Below, piece after piece: positions 12,041 to 22,778 of a stretch of 64,000 nucleotides of DNA. The DNA is from Isoetes taiwanensis (Eukaryota; Streptophyta; Lycopodiopsida; Isoetales; Isoetaceae), in assembly GCA_021234155.1 (NCBI GenBank), contig JAJEKV010000004.1, positions 18,167,310 through 18,231,309 of the forward strand. Reading direction: 5' to 3'. The translations under genes were made by a program, and so were the position numbers. Numbering within the stretch: position 1 is the first letter of the stretch; each line of letters opens with the position of its first letter. A model generated the notes under the pieces. The model was not told the origin of the DNA, ran no database searches, and worked only from the letters and a program-made list of their open reading frames with translations.

Positions 12041-12180
12041 AAGTGCGAAGTGGCAGGGTGGCAGGCGCGCTCAAACGAGGGGGCCCCCGCCGGGTTCGCT
12101 TAAGCGAACCCAAAAGCCTGGCAGGGGCCAGAAAGCGTACAGCCAGGCCCCCTGCCTGGTACAGCCAGGCCCCCTGTACG

Positions 12181-12813
12181 TTTGTATGGTCTACTAACAC
12201 TTCCGGACATGGTGTTTCTCAAATGTACCTGCAAAGCTCAGGAAATTTGGTACTCCTTGATAAACATAACGGATCTGTGTGGCAAAGTTTCGACCATCCT
12301 ACAGATGTGCTCGTATTGGGGCAGAATTTCAGTGTGGGCATGAAGCTCGTGGCTGGGGTTTCCTCTTCAAATCTTACAGAGGGTGATTATTATCTCGAAT
12401 TGAAGGATGCAGAGCTTGTTCTATATATCAAAAAATCGCAATCCCAGCCACAGACTTATTGGACTTGGACCGGTGGGAGTACTCTAAACTCTACTCCAAA
12501 TTTCTTACAGTTTTTCCAGCTGATGAATGGCAGTCTAGACTTCTACACTACAGATGACTCAAATGCACCATCAATGGACTCGCAAATTCGTTTTGATTCT
12601 TACACGTTTTTGTATCTCAAATTGGATCCGGACGGACGATTGAATGTGTATGCTTATGGGTCCGATTCCGAGTGGGGAATTTATAATATCGACAACACAG
12701 AGGTATGTTCCAGTCCCAGAAGAGGTCGGGTACCCGGGATAAAACAAACAAGCAACTGTGTTGACATGATTCAACCCGGCAGTATTCTCGATTCCCCCAG
12801 CATATATATTTGA
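12181..12813 (+). pseudogene. Captured G-type (B-) lectin receptor-kinase fragment
   Basis: An open frame reads 'VWSTNTSG', 'MYLQSSGNLVLLD' and 'GSVWQSFDHPTDVLVLGQNF'. This is the mannose-binding-lectin-like repeat of S-locus/SD2-type receptor kinases, followed by about 130 residues of the linker ('YYLELKDAELVLYI', 'FLYLKLDPDGRLNVYAYG'). The kinase and transmembrane parts are absent. After about 12715 the frame loses similarity and ends at 12813. It lies wholly inside the Pack-MULE and begins in sequence next to the left TIR, so it has no native promoter or signal peptide. Confidence 0.85.
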
Positions 12814-13169
12814 ATAATCCAAACACAGACTGCTCCTCTGCGGATAATGGCTCAGCGAATTTTGCACAGCGGTCCGGCAACTGCTGCACGACTCCTGCTC
12901 GTCTAATTGGCCCCTGCACCATCGCTGGATCTCGCCCACTTCGATTCTCTCTTGGTAATCTGTAATTGACTGCATAGAAGAACAGGCCAAAGATGTTCCT
13001 GACAGAACCGATGCGTCGATGTTGCAGTTTGATTCTATGTCTAAATTCAAGCCTTGCTAACTCAGATATGCCTTCAAACCTGGGGTTCGCCCAGGCGAAC
13101 CTGGTGGGTTCTGGGCACCCGTACCTGCGCCGTACCCGTCCGCCCGGTGCCAGCGTTTGCACGCCTCCG

Positions 13170-13317
13170 GCTTAACCCTGGTTCAAGCGAACCTGGTGGG
13201 TAGCGCCACCTCAGCGCCACGTCAACATAACGGGTTCGCCTGGGCGAATCCGTGGGGTTCGCTTGGGCGAACCCGCTTGGCAGTTTGACCCAATTTCGGG
13301 AGCCAATAAAGTGGGTA
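13170..13317. repeat. Right terminal inverted repeat of the Pack-MULE
   Basis: Inverse copy of 11873-12040, ending with CGGGAGCC plus 13 bases before the AAGTAAAAC target duplication. Confidence 0.85.
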
Positions 13318-13326
13318 AAGTAAAAC

Positions 13327-13805
13327 ACTTCTAAATGAAACGACAAGTAAAAGACTTCTAAATGAAGTGATGAGATCAAAGAAATAAATATTAGATTACA
13401 CCGATGACCCTAAAGTTTTAACTAGTTCACCAAAACTAGTTTAAAGACCTAAGCTTTAAAAAAGAAAGAGCTCACCACCCAACCGGGTCTTAGAACTCAA
13501 GCTTCACCAAACCATAGCAAAGTAATTGCAAAAGAAAAACATCCATCCAACCAACTTGCAGCTCTTCTCCTCGAGCTAGCTTTTCTCAACAAAGGCTCCA
13601 AGAATTAGGCTCAAGGTTAGTGATAGGTTATTGAAGATGACCAGATTACAAGACTATGGAAAAAGTAATGGAAATGCAGTCATCTTTGACCCCTTGTTAT
13701 GTTTTCGGTCATTCTCTGCTTCATGAATCACATGTGTATTTAGTGGCCAATGTGCAGCTCTACCTATGCCAAACTTTCCAGCTGACTGTGCTGGTGTTTT
13801 ATCAG
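13327..13805. other. Non-coding stretch, no gene seen
   Basis: AT-rich sequence between the Pack-MULE and the ABCB fragment. ORFs around 13656-13800 have no recognisable motif except where they run into the ABCB exon. Confidence 0.4.
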
Positions 13806-13999
13806 ATGGGTCTCTTTCTACATTTTTTATCAACATTTATTGGAGGATTCATAGTTGCTTTCGTGTCAGAGTGGAGGCTAAACTTAGCAACTCTTGGCAT
13901 CCTTCCTCCGATAGCTGTTTCTGGTGGTCTGTATACCTATGCACTGACTAGTGCCACTGCAAAGAGCCAGGCAGCATACTCTACTGCAGGAAACATAGC
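13806..13999 (+). pseudogene. ABCB (MDR/P-glycoprotein) transporter exon fragment
   Basis: After 'TTTTATCAG' (a plausible splice acceptor) the frame reads 'MGLFLHFLSTFIGGFIVAFV', 'SEWRLNLATLGILPPIAVSG', 'GLYTYALTSATAKSQ' and 'STAGNIA'. This is the first transmembrane domain of plant ABCB auxin/xenobiotic exporters, and the left edge matches a known exon start in the family. Similarity stops at 'GNIA', where 'EQ' and a donor site would be expected, so the fragment is truncated. No neighbouring ABCB exon is visible. Confidence 0.8.
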
Positions 14000-14087
14000 T
14001 TTTCTCATTCCCTTTCTCTTTTTTTGTTTTCCGAATGTAATCATTTTGTGGGTAGTTTGTCCATTGTGTGGATCCAGAGAGAACTAA

Positions 14088-15399
14088 CTGGCTAGGAACA
14101 TTGCTTCCTTCGTCAAGTGCATGCTTACTATTGCTCTCATTCTGCAGGTTTGTTGGTGTGAAAAGTGAGATCGATATACAAGATCTGCAATAGGTTGTAA
14201 AATTAGGACTAGACATACTTTTAGAAAATTGTAGCAGCGTCTTTGTGCAGGTCAGCTGATACTGCCTTGAACTCTATGTTGCATTTCTAATTTTGAAAAG
14301 ATAAAAGAGACACATAAGAGAGATATGGCCTCCATACTAAGTACAACTAGTGATACCATTTTCACCAATGATATAGACATTATCGACATCTTATGATTAA
14401 ATTCTTTGAACAATGCATGCTGTCAGTTATTTCAAGAGAGAAAGTCCAAGAATCTATTAAACTTCTGTTATTCTCTCACGATTATTCATTGACAGCTATT
14501 CTTGACATTTTGTGCAGACTAAGTGGCCTACATGTGTTGCACAGATTCTTAGCAAGTACCGTAAAGCCATAGACTTAGAAATTGAATGGAGGCCATTGTA
14601 TATATTGCTATATGAAGCACACTTGAAGAGGTAGATATATTAAAGTTTCTTTGAGGTGCATTCAAGACACAATGGAGTGCCTTCAAGATATGTTTAACTA
14701 TAAATTTTCTATTGTTTGACGTAACAGACATCGTTCGTACGTTGGCCTATATACATCATACCGACATTTAGGAGCCTGCATTGACCTAATATGGAATTGC
14801 TGGCCATTTTTCCCACCAAGCTCAGCTAAAAAGATTTGGATAAAATTCAGGTATATCTAGTTCTTTCTAGCAAAGGTTGCTTAGTCTGCGATGTTATTAT
14901 TGTTCTAGTATAACAACGTGCAAGGTTTGGACGTTAAAAATTCTGAGGCAATTGCAGCTCAAAACAAGTACTTACTCTCAAATACAATAGAGGAAATATA
15001 TTTTTCTTTTGGTAAACTATTTGAGAACATTTACAATGGCTTTTTTTGTACACTTCAATAATAGAATTGATAAAATAAATGAAATAATTAATATGGTCCC
15101 CTTGGTACGAGAACATTTAGAATGGTCTTTATGCACGAAATAATATTTTCCCCTTGGTAGGAGAACATTTAGAATGGCATCTTTGTGCACTTCAATCACA
15201 ACATGGATGTTATGCTCAATATGCAAATTAATAGAGACATCTACATGGGATTATGGGATTGTATCCAAAAGCAACTTTATAGAGTTCTGTTTTCTACCTT
15301 TGTTAAAAAATTTAAGATTTGTCGTTTTTTGTGGTTGTGGGGCCCGCGCTAGAGAACCTTAAGAAATTGTCGTTTCGTGGTTGTGGGACCGCACTAGAG
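14088..15399. repeat. Non-coding stretch with degenerate direct repeats at 15.02-15.2 kb
   Basis: No gene is visible. 'GAGAACATTTAGAATGG' and close variants recur at about 15024, 15111 and 15164 together with 'CCCCTTGGTA', forming loose tandem units of about 55-90 bp. Confidence 0.5.
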
Positions 15400-16040
15400 A
15401 AGCTTAGAAAATCTTGACAGAATCTTTGAGGATCAAAGGGGTGGTTTGATCTCTGGAATCTTATGAGAATCTTGAGGAACGCTTGTGGAACCTTAGGGGA
15501 TATAGGGAAATATGAAGGGTATCAAGGGAATCTTAGGGAAGTTTTTGTGAATGCGGGTCATAGAATATTGAGGAATCCAGGCGAATCTTTATAGAATCTT
15601 AGAAAATCTAGGAAAATATACATAGAATCTTGAGGAATCTTGGAGAATCTAAAGGAATCTTCATGAAATCTTTGAGAATCTAAGGGAATGTTGATGGAAT
15701 CTTGGAGAATTTAGGGGAATCTTTATAGAATCTAAGGATATCTAGAAGAATCTATGTAGAATCTTGGAAAATCAAGAGGAACCTTGGGACAATCTTTGAG
15801 GATCTAAGGGAATCACAAGAGAATATTAGGGAATCTATGGGGGAATCTTCATAAAATATTTGAGAATCTAGGATAATCTTGATAGAATCTAAGAGAATCT
15901 AGAGGAATCTTTATAGAATCTAATGGAATCTAGGAGAATCCACATAAAATCTTGGGAAATCTAGAGGAATCTTGCAATAATTTCTGGGAGTCCAGAGATA
16001 TCTTTGTAGAATCTTAAGAATCTAGGGGAATCTTTCATAG
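15400..16040. repeat. Degenerate AATCT-rich satellite
   Basis: About 640 bp consist of irregular repeats of 'GAATCTT', 'AGAATCTAGG' and 'GGAATCTTTATAGAATCT'-like units, G/A-rich on the plus strand. Units vary by substitution and length, so no clean period is visible by eye. No coding capacity. Confidence 0.85.
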
Positions 16041-16700
16041 TGGGTTCGTTTTGCATAGTCGACTTCATACAATCCGTCTAAAATCCTTAGAATAAATACA
16101 TTCAACTCGTATAGGCCCTGCACAGTACAAAGACTTGTTTATATATATAATAGGACAAGAAAATTAGGGCGGCTAGCCGGTGCATGGGGGATTGTGTGCC
16201 AATATAGAATGTTTCAATGGTTGTTGGATGTGGCTGCATATCAGTATATGCCCTAGAATAATAAGAAGTTGCACAAGATAGAGGATGGAGGAATGGAGCA
16301 ACAAAACATCGACAAGATAAAAAAATGTACGCTCTTCACCTCTTAAATTATGTATTGTGAGCCGACGAACAAGGAAAATTGAGCTTACACAATCAAATGA
16401 ATCCAGAGGTCAACTAATCTTATGGCGGAAGGGCCACAGAAAATGTACCATAGAGTAGAAACGAACGCTAAGAAGCAACTTGTTTTGAGCTGAGATTCTT
16501 TATTATTACTTGCAACATAAGCATTTTCGATTTCTATCTGTATAGCCAGAAAATGAGTCCCCGAGTTCTTTATGTACAGACAGAACAGACATAGCCAGAG
16601 AAGGCTTCCAAATATTCAGGATTATAGTTTTGAATTGATTGTTAAAAACTTTGAACTATGATTCAAGCCACTTCACCCTCCGGCCATGGAGGGCAACCCT
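16041..16700. other. Non-coding stretch, no gene seen
   Basis: AT-rich sequence with no recognisable ORF, up to the terminal hairpin of the 7.7-kb insertion. Confidence 0.4.
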
Positions 16701-16717
16701 CCGTGCGCAGCACCTTG

Positions 16718-18898
16718 TTTTTATTGCAACATTATATCAGCTAGTGGAACATGTCCTTGCAATGGCGCATGCAGATAATATAGGATATGCACAATCAACA
16801 ATGCCAAGGGCCCTAATATACAAATTAAGAGGTCAAGTAATATTGAGCTCATGGCTCCATGAAAAAACACTAGCTCTATGCCAAGGATAGAAAGAATGTC
16901 AAGAACAGCTTGGACCTTTGGGATATGTAAAATGTCTATAATCTCAATGTATTGATCAAATAAAGCATCTTACTGGTATGAAATGACATTTATCTTTCTC
17001 TTCTTTTTCTAAAACTCCCATGTCAATTATAATGAAAGCAGAATTTGACAAAAAGCTTTGAACATCAAATCGTAAGATGTGACGATCACCTTGCAATAGC
17101 AGGAGAATTGATGCCATGGCAAAGTCATACAAAAATCTATTGCAAAACCTATCATTGATATAAGAGATCCTAAGTTTGCACTTATGAGCCATTCTAGCCT
17201 CTGTTACATGCCATGTAGACCCCAGTGGTTTCAGAAATACGGCATTTCTCTAAGCAATCTTTTCCAGCAATCATTACAAGCAATAAGAAAGGTAAGAAGA
17301 TTACCTCCTTAGAAATCACGGTCTCCTCTCTAGCTCAACTTTGTAGAACTTCACGTTACTTTATGTATCAATATTGGCAAAAGAATCCAAGCAGAATATG
17401 GACCCGAAACTTGCTTGCTTTCCTAATCAAGAACACATTTTCTCTAGAGTTTTAGAAGATTGGGTCTCTGTTTGGGTTATAGCAGGGGAATTGGTGCGAT
17501 GGCAAAGTCATACAAAAATCTATTGCAAAACCTATCACTGTTATAAGAGATCCTAAGTTTGCACTTATGAGCCATTCAAGCTTATGTTACATGCCATGCA
17601 GAACTGAGGCCCGAAAAATCACAAAGCACTAAGAACTAACATAATAACGTGTGTAATGCATGAACAGTGCCATTCAAAACCTATCAAGGCCTTATCATTG
17701 ACCTATATCTCTTCTGGTATGGGAAGGGACGTTATTTTCTCAAGGTACCAAATGTAAAATCATTACTCTAGCATATATCTTCTGTAAATTTCCCCACATT
17801 TTCATATATTCTTGTCTGTAAACTAAAATGCAATTAAGCGGCTTTATATAGTTGGAAGCATGAAATACTATCAAACAATTATGTTAGAAATCTTGAACAA
17901 TGGTCATTTCAAGCAGATCTATGATTTGAAGCATGCCACCTTGAGGGTATCAGAACTGCGTACATGTTTATCTTAGAAAACAGATAAATCAAATGAGAGT
18001 TTCAAATATAGCTGATTTTAGTGATAAGGGCTAGTTTCTTATCCAAAATATCACCTTTACCTGAACTGATCTGCTATGTCATGGTAGTCTTTACTCGTCT
18101 GTACTTCTTCTATGGTGAGAAGTAGCTCTTCATCCAAATATGGTACTTATATATGAACTGATATGCTATGTTACACTGCATCTTGCTATAAGCCTTTCCT
18201 ATTACTCTGTTTCCCCAGATTTTAGTCAACTTCTAGTTTCCCTAGGAACAAGGCTAAATTTTTGGCATAAAGTAGACTATGGCATGTGGAATGGTATGTG
18301 ATTAGAAAGGAGAAGCAGATGCAGATCTTTGGCTGAAGACAAGTATAGACAATTTTTGTAGGCTCTAGAATTGGATATCCATGCAGGCAGAATACCTAAG
18401 CTCCCTAATCAAATGCACCTAGTGCTGGAATAGAACATAAATACGATTATACATGTCTTAGTTTCGAAATAAAAATAGAAAAATCTAGGGCAAATGAGTC
18501 TTCTGGAAATTATTATAAGTGCAGAAACTTGATTCCAACTGACCTGAGAATTGCTACTAAGCTAATGCATTAAACAAACCATAGAAGCAAGCAGAAAGTT
18601 CAAGAGTCTTACCTGAGAATAAGATGCAAAAAGCTGAACTAATTTAGAGTAGCAGTTCAGGCATGGTGGCAACACAGAGTAGGTCGCAATAGTAGCTATG
18701 TGCACGTTAGCCCAATAGGTCGAACCAAAATGAGGCTTCCAAGTATGAAAAATTGAGCGCTGGAAAATAGCCGAAATAGGCATCGATCCAGTATTTCTAT
18801 TAAATGAAAAATATCAGACACGAGAAATTCATACATTCAAGAACAACACTCTGCAAAAATGTCATAATCTGGACAGGAAATGAAGATTAAAACGGGTC
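16718..18898. repeat. Segmental duplication block B, copy 1
   Basis: Matches 31986-34715 in the same orientation, and from about 17425 onward also 50350-52370. Relative to the other copies it lacks about 590 bp (present at 32890-33470) and has about 70 extra bases near 17800. Minus-strand ORFs at 17192-16956 and 18783-18562 recur in the copies. The second ends in 'QLFASYSQ' at a possible GTAAGA donor, but no protein family is recognised. Confidence 0.9.
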
Positions 18899-19029
18899 AA
18901 AGAAATGGAAAGCAACTAGAGTAGAAGATTGCGACCCATTCCATATCCGTTTCTATTATTGGGCAAGTCAAGGAAACGAACGAGCGAGGAGGTCCAAACG
19001 AAAGCAAAATGGCCCCTTTTGGTATCTCC

Positions 19030-19190
19030 GTGTCTATTTTCTTGACTATTTTCTAATTTTCTCAGCCCTTGATTTATAAAATGGGGGATCGAACGGTGTA
19101 GGCTCATGCCATCTCAGAATTTAGTAAGGTGGAAGAGACACATGGATAGGCTAGAATTGCAAGAAGGGTTATAGGCTTGGTTAGGCTGGT
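19030..19190. repeat. Dispersed repeat, one of three copies
   Basis: 'TTTTCTTGACTATTTTCTAA ... CCTTGATTTATAAAATG ... GCTCATGCCATCTCAG ... AGGTGGAAGAGACACATGG' resembles 29350-29480 over its whole length and 7945-8030 over its right half. It contains an imperfect CATCTCAG/TAAGGTGG inverted core. Probably a non-autonomous DNA element. Confidence 0.6.
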
Positions 19191-19339
19191 GTGCTAAAAA
19201 AAAAATAAAAAAAATAAAAAAAATTGGGTCATAGACCTATACCTGCATCAAAGGGAGTTCTACAGATAGGGCACAATGATAGTGAATAATGATGTTGCAA
19301 AAAGTACACGTGAAAGAGAACAATGAAAGCAAAAAGAAG

Positions 19340-19521
19340 CGGGCGTGGTATTTATCAACCACCGTCATGTTTGAACCAAAACAAATACACGAGGTTTTTG
19401 TGGACTTAACCAATTTTTGAGTGAGTGTCATGTTAAAACCACATTGAGAGAAAAAATACACGGAGTTTTTTTAGGTTCACGCTGGTTCAAACATGACGGT
19501 GGTTGATAAATACCACGATTG
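19340..19521. mobile_element. Small MULE-like MITE, 182 bp
   Basis: A perfect 35-bp inverted repeat starts 'CGTGGTATTTATCAACCACC' at 19344 and its complement ends at 19517. The 9-mer AAAAAGAAG flanks both sides (19331-19339 and 19522-19530), each 4 bases outside the perfect arms. The 9-bp direct repeat and TIR geometry indicate a Mutator-type non-autonomous element. It is A-rich inside and non-coding. Confidence 0.8.
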
Positions 19522-19530
19522 AAAAAGAAG

Positions 19531-21562
19531 TACAAAATGAAGGAAAATGGTCTTTATAGTAAAGGCGAGCACAACAGCAAATTTGCAAAGAGATTAGGTT
19601 TCCCAATGCATGTGCAGATAATATGCTACTATGCATATTTCCATAATTTTAATGCTATACATACATGCCTAATTAAGCTTCCACGAGTTGAGTTTGGTAT
19701 TTTGAGAGATGCTTTTATCAATGGTCTAGGGTAAGATTTCAGTGGTGTATAGTATTGGAAAGCGTATATTTTGAGGCATTTGAGTAGCTTAATGTCGTTT
19801 AGTTGTCGCAGAAGCAAACTGGGTGAATAAATCAGGGTACTTGCAATGTCTTGAAATGGAATTCCGGGGACATCACGTGATGGTGTTGCCTTGCCAGACA
19901 GCGAGCTCCTGCATGCCGATCAAAACGGGAAGGGACAACGGTTCGGATGCGCCAAGGATGTCTGTCGTGCTTGTATCTCTCTGTTTTATGAGGTGGAGTC
20001 TTCTGCTAAACTGTTCTGTGCTTGATGGGTCTGTAAATTTGAGTGATGATCCTTAAATCTGGCCCGATAATAGCCAAATCGGGTCGGCTTTAGCTTCCTC
20101 GCTACCTACAATCACATGTAAACCAATTCTGTGTCTCCAAATAGCTGCAGAACCAGTTTCGGTTCAGGGAAGTATGTAGCAGAGGAGTTGGTTTTAGGTA
20201 AACAAGCTGAGCCATCGGAGTCAAATGGGCAATTTTGTTCGTTTTGGTTAATGCTGGATGTTGGGATGTTGGTGACGTGAAGAAGCTATTTCCTTTTTAA
20301 ATCTACAATGCTGGGGGACATAATTAAGCATATACTATGCGGATAGATAATGTGGAATACGTATTCCTAACTTTTACTTCTTGTTTCTGACTGATATGAA
20401 GTTTTGGCAACTAAAGCCAACAGACCTGTGTTATACACACATAATATAGATCTGTTTAGTTATGACAGAGATATAGATATGTTTGCATAAAGGATTATAA
20501 GTCTAAAGAGTTTTATCCTGAGTAGCACTGATATGACAGCTAGTTTGACAGTACGATTATGATTATGGCTATCTGCTATAATATGTAAGGTTAATTTTTT
20601 TTTTTAAATGAAAAAACAATTTTGAATTGGTTTGTGCAGTATTCAGAGATGCTGGATTTGTTGTTGATGAATCTGGCCAATTTACAGCTTTCTAAAAGAA
20701 TATCTGATAATGTTTGTTCCTACTAAGAGGCTGATAGTAACATACGAAGTCTAGTTTCCTCTATAATATATTTGAACAGGAAAAGTTTAGAATTTTATAA
20801 GAAAAATACCATGCTCACCTATATCATGGGCAACATGTCCCCTTGGCTTTATTAAATAAAATTTATAAGGTTTAAGTTGACCTGTCGGTTAAGCTTTATG
20901 TCTGACATGAAATATGTATGTTTATCTAAAGAAGAGGCAATGGTCTCGTAAAATCATACCTTTATACATAAAAGTAGTTTGTGATTAATATGAATTCCAT
21001 GATTTCAGTATACATAATAGGTTGAAGGCCTGGTACACAGTATTATCTTTGATATGACCATAGGATCATATGATAACACAAAGGGTTGTTTTTAAAAAAA
21101 AAAAGGAAAAAAAAAGGTCGTTTATAAGTTATAAAGAAGAGAGTAAAAGTATAACATTGACACAGTATTTAAATAATTCGAGTAGATAGTAAGATACTAT
21201 GCTGGATAAACTCAGTCCGGTAGTAGGATGATAATACTGCCAAGGGATTGACCGAGGCAGATGTCTGGTCTAGTTTTAACTAGTTCAGGCCAGGTTTTTT
21301 TTTTTTTTTTCAGAATTTTGGTATGATCTTCCCTGTTTCATCCTTCCACCCTAACTTAGATCCTAATACACAATCACAATTATTCAATACCCAGTGGAAA
21401 CGCAAAAACCCTTTGCTCGAAGTCAATACTACTAAGAACAATGACATCTTATATTACTCGCAGAAAAGTTTTAGTACTTTTTATCACAAGTACACTTCCT
21501 ATAACTCATCAACTCACTAAATAGGGCATGGGCAGTGCTATGATTCAGTCTACCGAGATCTT
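19531..21562. other. Non-coding stretch, no gene seen
   Basis: Short ORFs (for example 19823-20056) have no recognisable motif. There are A- or T-rich runs near 20590, 21090-21115 and 21295-21312. No inverted or tandem repeat stands out. Confidence 0.4.
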
Positions 21563-22318
21563 GCTCTGATACCATTGTGATGCTCCCAGGACCTAAACGA
21601 TGCTCCCATCCTATATATATGAAAAAACCCCTTTCCCAGCGACTACTATCATCAAGAAAGGTTGTGTGTCTGACTCTGACCACTTGTGATGGTCCATTGT
21701 CCGAGTGGAGGGCATGAAAGTATCATCTGCCCATTCCTCCTCTGGGACATCCTATGATGCAGAAGCGTATCTACATATTAACAACAACATCCATCATCAC
21801 TGAACGTAGTTATAAAACATATATAATGCATCAAAAATAAGGTTCCCTACCCCTGTTCGGACTCGACTAATGTCAAGGCCCATGGATAACAGTAGATACA
21901 TGACAATGGCATTGGCTTCCATAGAACATTGGCTAATCGTCTGCCCCTCTTGTGCACATCCTGCAAATCGGCTGAAATAGGTTGAGCAGTGATTGTAGCC
22001 TTTCGGAGACGTGATTCCAATGATCCACCCTATAGAATCACTGCAGGTTGCATCTCTGTTGTTCAATGAGGTAGGAACAAGACAAGCCTCCTCCAAGAGC
22101 ACAATGGGGTTATGGGCCAGCTCAAGGAGCAAGTTCACCCATCCTTACCCGACATATTGAGTCATGGTTCACCCTACCCAGGGGGTGTCAGACCCATACC
22201 CGGCCACACGCATTGATCGACTATAAGCCCAGCTTACTATAAAGCCGTAGCAGCTGCACTCAGAAAGGTCCTAGCTCTATAATTTTACTATCCCCATGTC
22301 TGGTGCTCAGTCATCACA
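21563..22318 (-). mobile_element. LTR-retrotransposon end: 5' LTR plus primer-binding site
   Basis: On the minus strand an LTR runs from TGTGATGACTGAGC (right edge 22318) to GGGAGCATCACA (left edge 21576), with TGTGATG/CATCACA inverted termini. It is followed after one base by TGGTATCAGAGC (21574-21563), the initiator-Met tRNA primer-binding site of Copia-type and many short LTR elements. No gag, pol or second LTR is seen to the left, so it is a truncated element. Confidence 0.75.
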
Positions 22319-22778
22319 TAGCATTTACAGCCAAACGGGCTCTATACAATGGCTGAATCTAATAGAATTTATAGGGATTCTAGTTAGGATCATCCATACA
22401 TCTACTAACTTTTAGTTCTCTACCCCCCTTCCTCAAGCACAAGAGGTGCAAAATTGAACTACTATACAACCATCTAATCAACGAAGTGTCAGTCACTAGC
22501 TACCAACCAATCAACCTATCTAAGCTCTCCTACCTGTTTCTTGGGACAATCCGTCATCATGAGGCATCCCCATCCTCCTTGGCTGCTACTACTCTTTAGA
22601 TCTGGGTAAAACCCCAAATTCGACTTAGAGTTTGGGCTATACTACGTTAGATGGCTACTTAGGGTAAGTGCTCTTGGTCTAATCAATTGAGGCTAAGTGG
22701 CAGCCAATTCTCCATTTAAGGGATTATATTAATTAAATTATTTAGTTAGCAAATTTAACTAGCAAGTCTATACCTAGC
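22319..22778. other. Non-coding stretch, no gene seen
   Basis: AT-rich sequence between the LTR fragment and the GC-rich tandem repeat. No ORF or repeat is recognised. Confidence 0.4.

Larger units (their letters stand above)
11860..13317. mobile_element. Pack-MULE-type transposon, 1,458 bp, with 9-bp target duplication
   Basis: Long terminal inverted repeats (11860-12040 and 13170-13317) share 'GGCTCCCGAAATTG', repeated 'GGTTCGCCCAAGCGAACC' units and 'GTTATGTTGACGTGGCGC' in inverted order. Both termini are flanked by the identical 9-mer AAGTAAAAC (11851-11859 and 13318-13326), each exactly 21 bases from the shared TIR core, as expected for Mutator-like elements. There is no transposase. The GC-rich inside carries a lectin receptor-kinase fragment, so it is a non-autonomous gene-carrying MULE. 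Confidence 0.85.
9043..16717. mobile_element. 7.7-kb insertion carrying several gene fragments (Helitron-like candidate)
   Basis: The paralogous locus reads straight from 'CAATATC' through a T tract to 'ATTGCAACATTATATC' (31975-32000). The left locus has 7,675 extra bases at that T tract. The insert starts with a hairpin (9043-9067, arms GGGTTGCCCC and its complement). It ends with a short hairpin GGAGGG-CAA-CCCTCC (16688-16702) 15 bases before its right edge. It contains an isomerase pseudogene, a Pack-MULE, an ABCB fragment and a satellite. Capture of several fragments with a 3'-terminal hairpin recalls Helitrons, but no CTRR end or RepHel gene is present. The T tract hides any target duplication. 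Confidence 0.45.

Noticed and set aside
11755-12200. ORFs through the left MULE end
   Set aside because: Translation of palindromic TIR units; Arg/Pro-rich composition follows from the repeat.
12571-13162. Two long minus-strand ORFs (159 and 181 codons)
   Set aside because: They are antisense shadows of the captured lectin fragment and of the GC-rich MULE end, with no motif of their own.
13884-14216. Minus-strand 110-codon ORF
   Set aside because: Antisense shadow of the ABCB exon fragment.
16956-17192. Minus-strand ORF starting MAHKCKLRISYINDRF, repeated at 32228-32476
   Set aside because: It recurs only because block B is duplicated. No splice sites or family motif, and a related sequence within the same block is not open.
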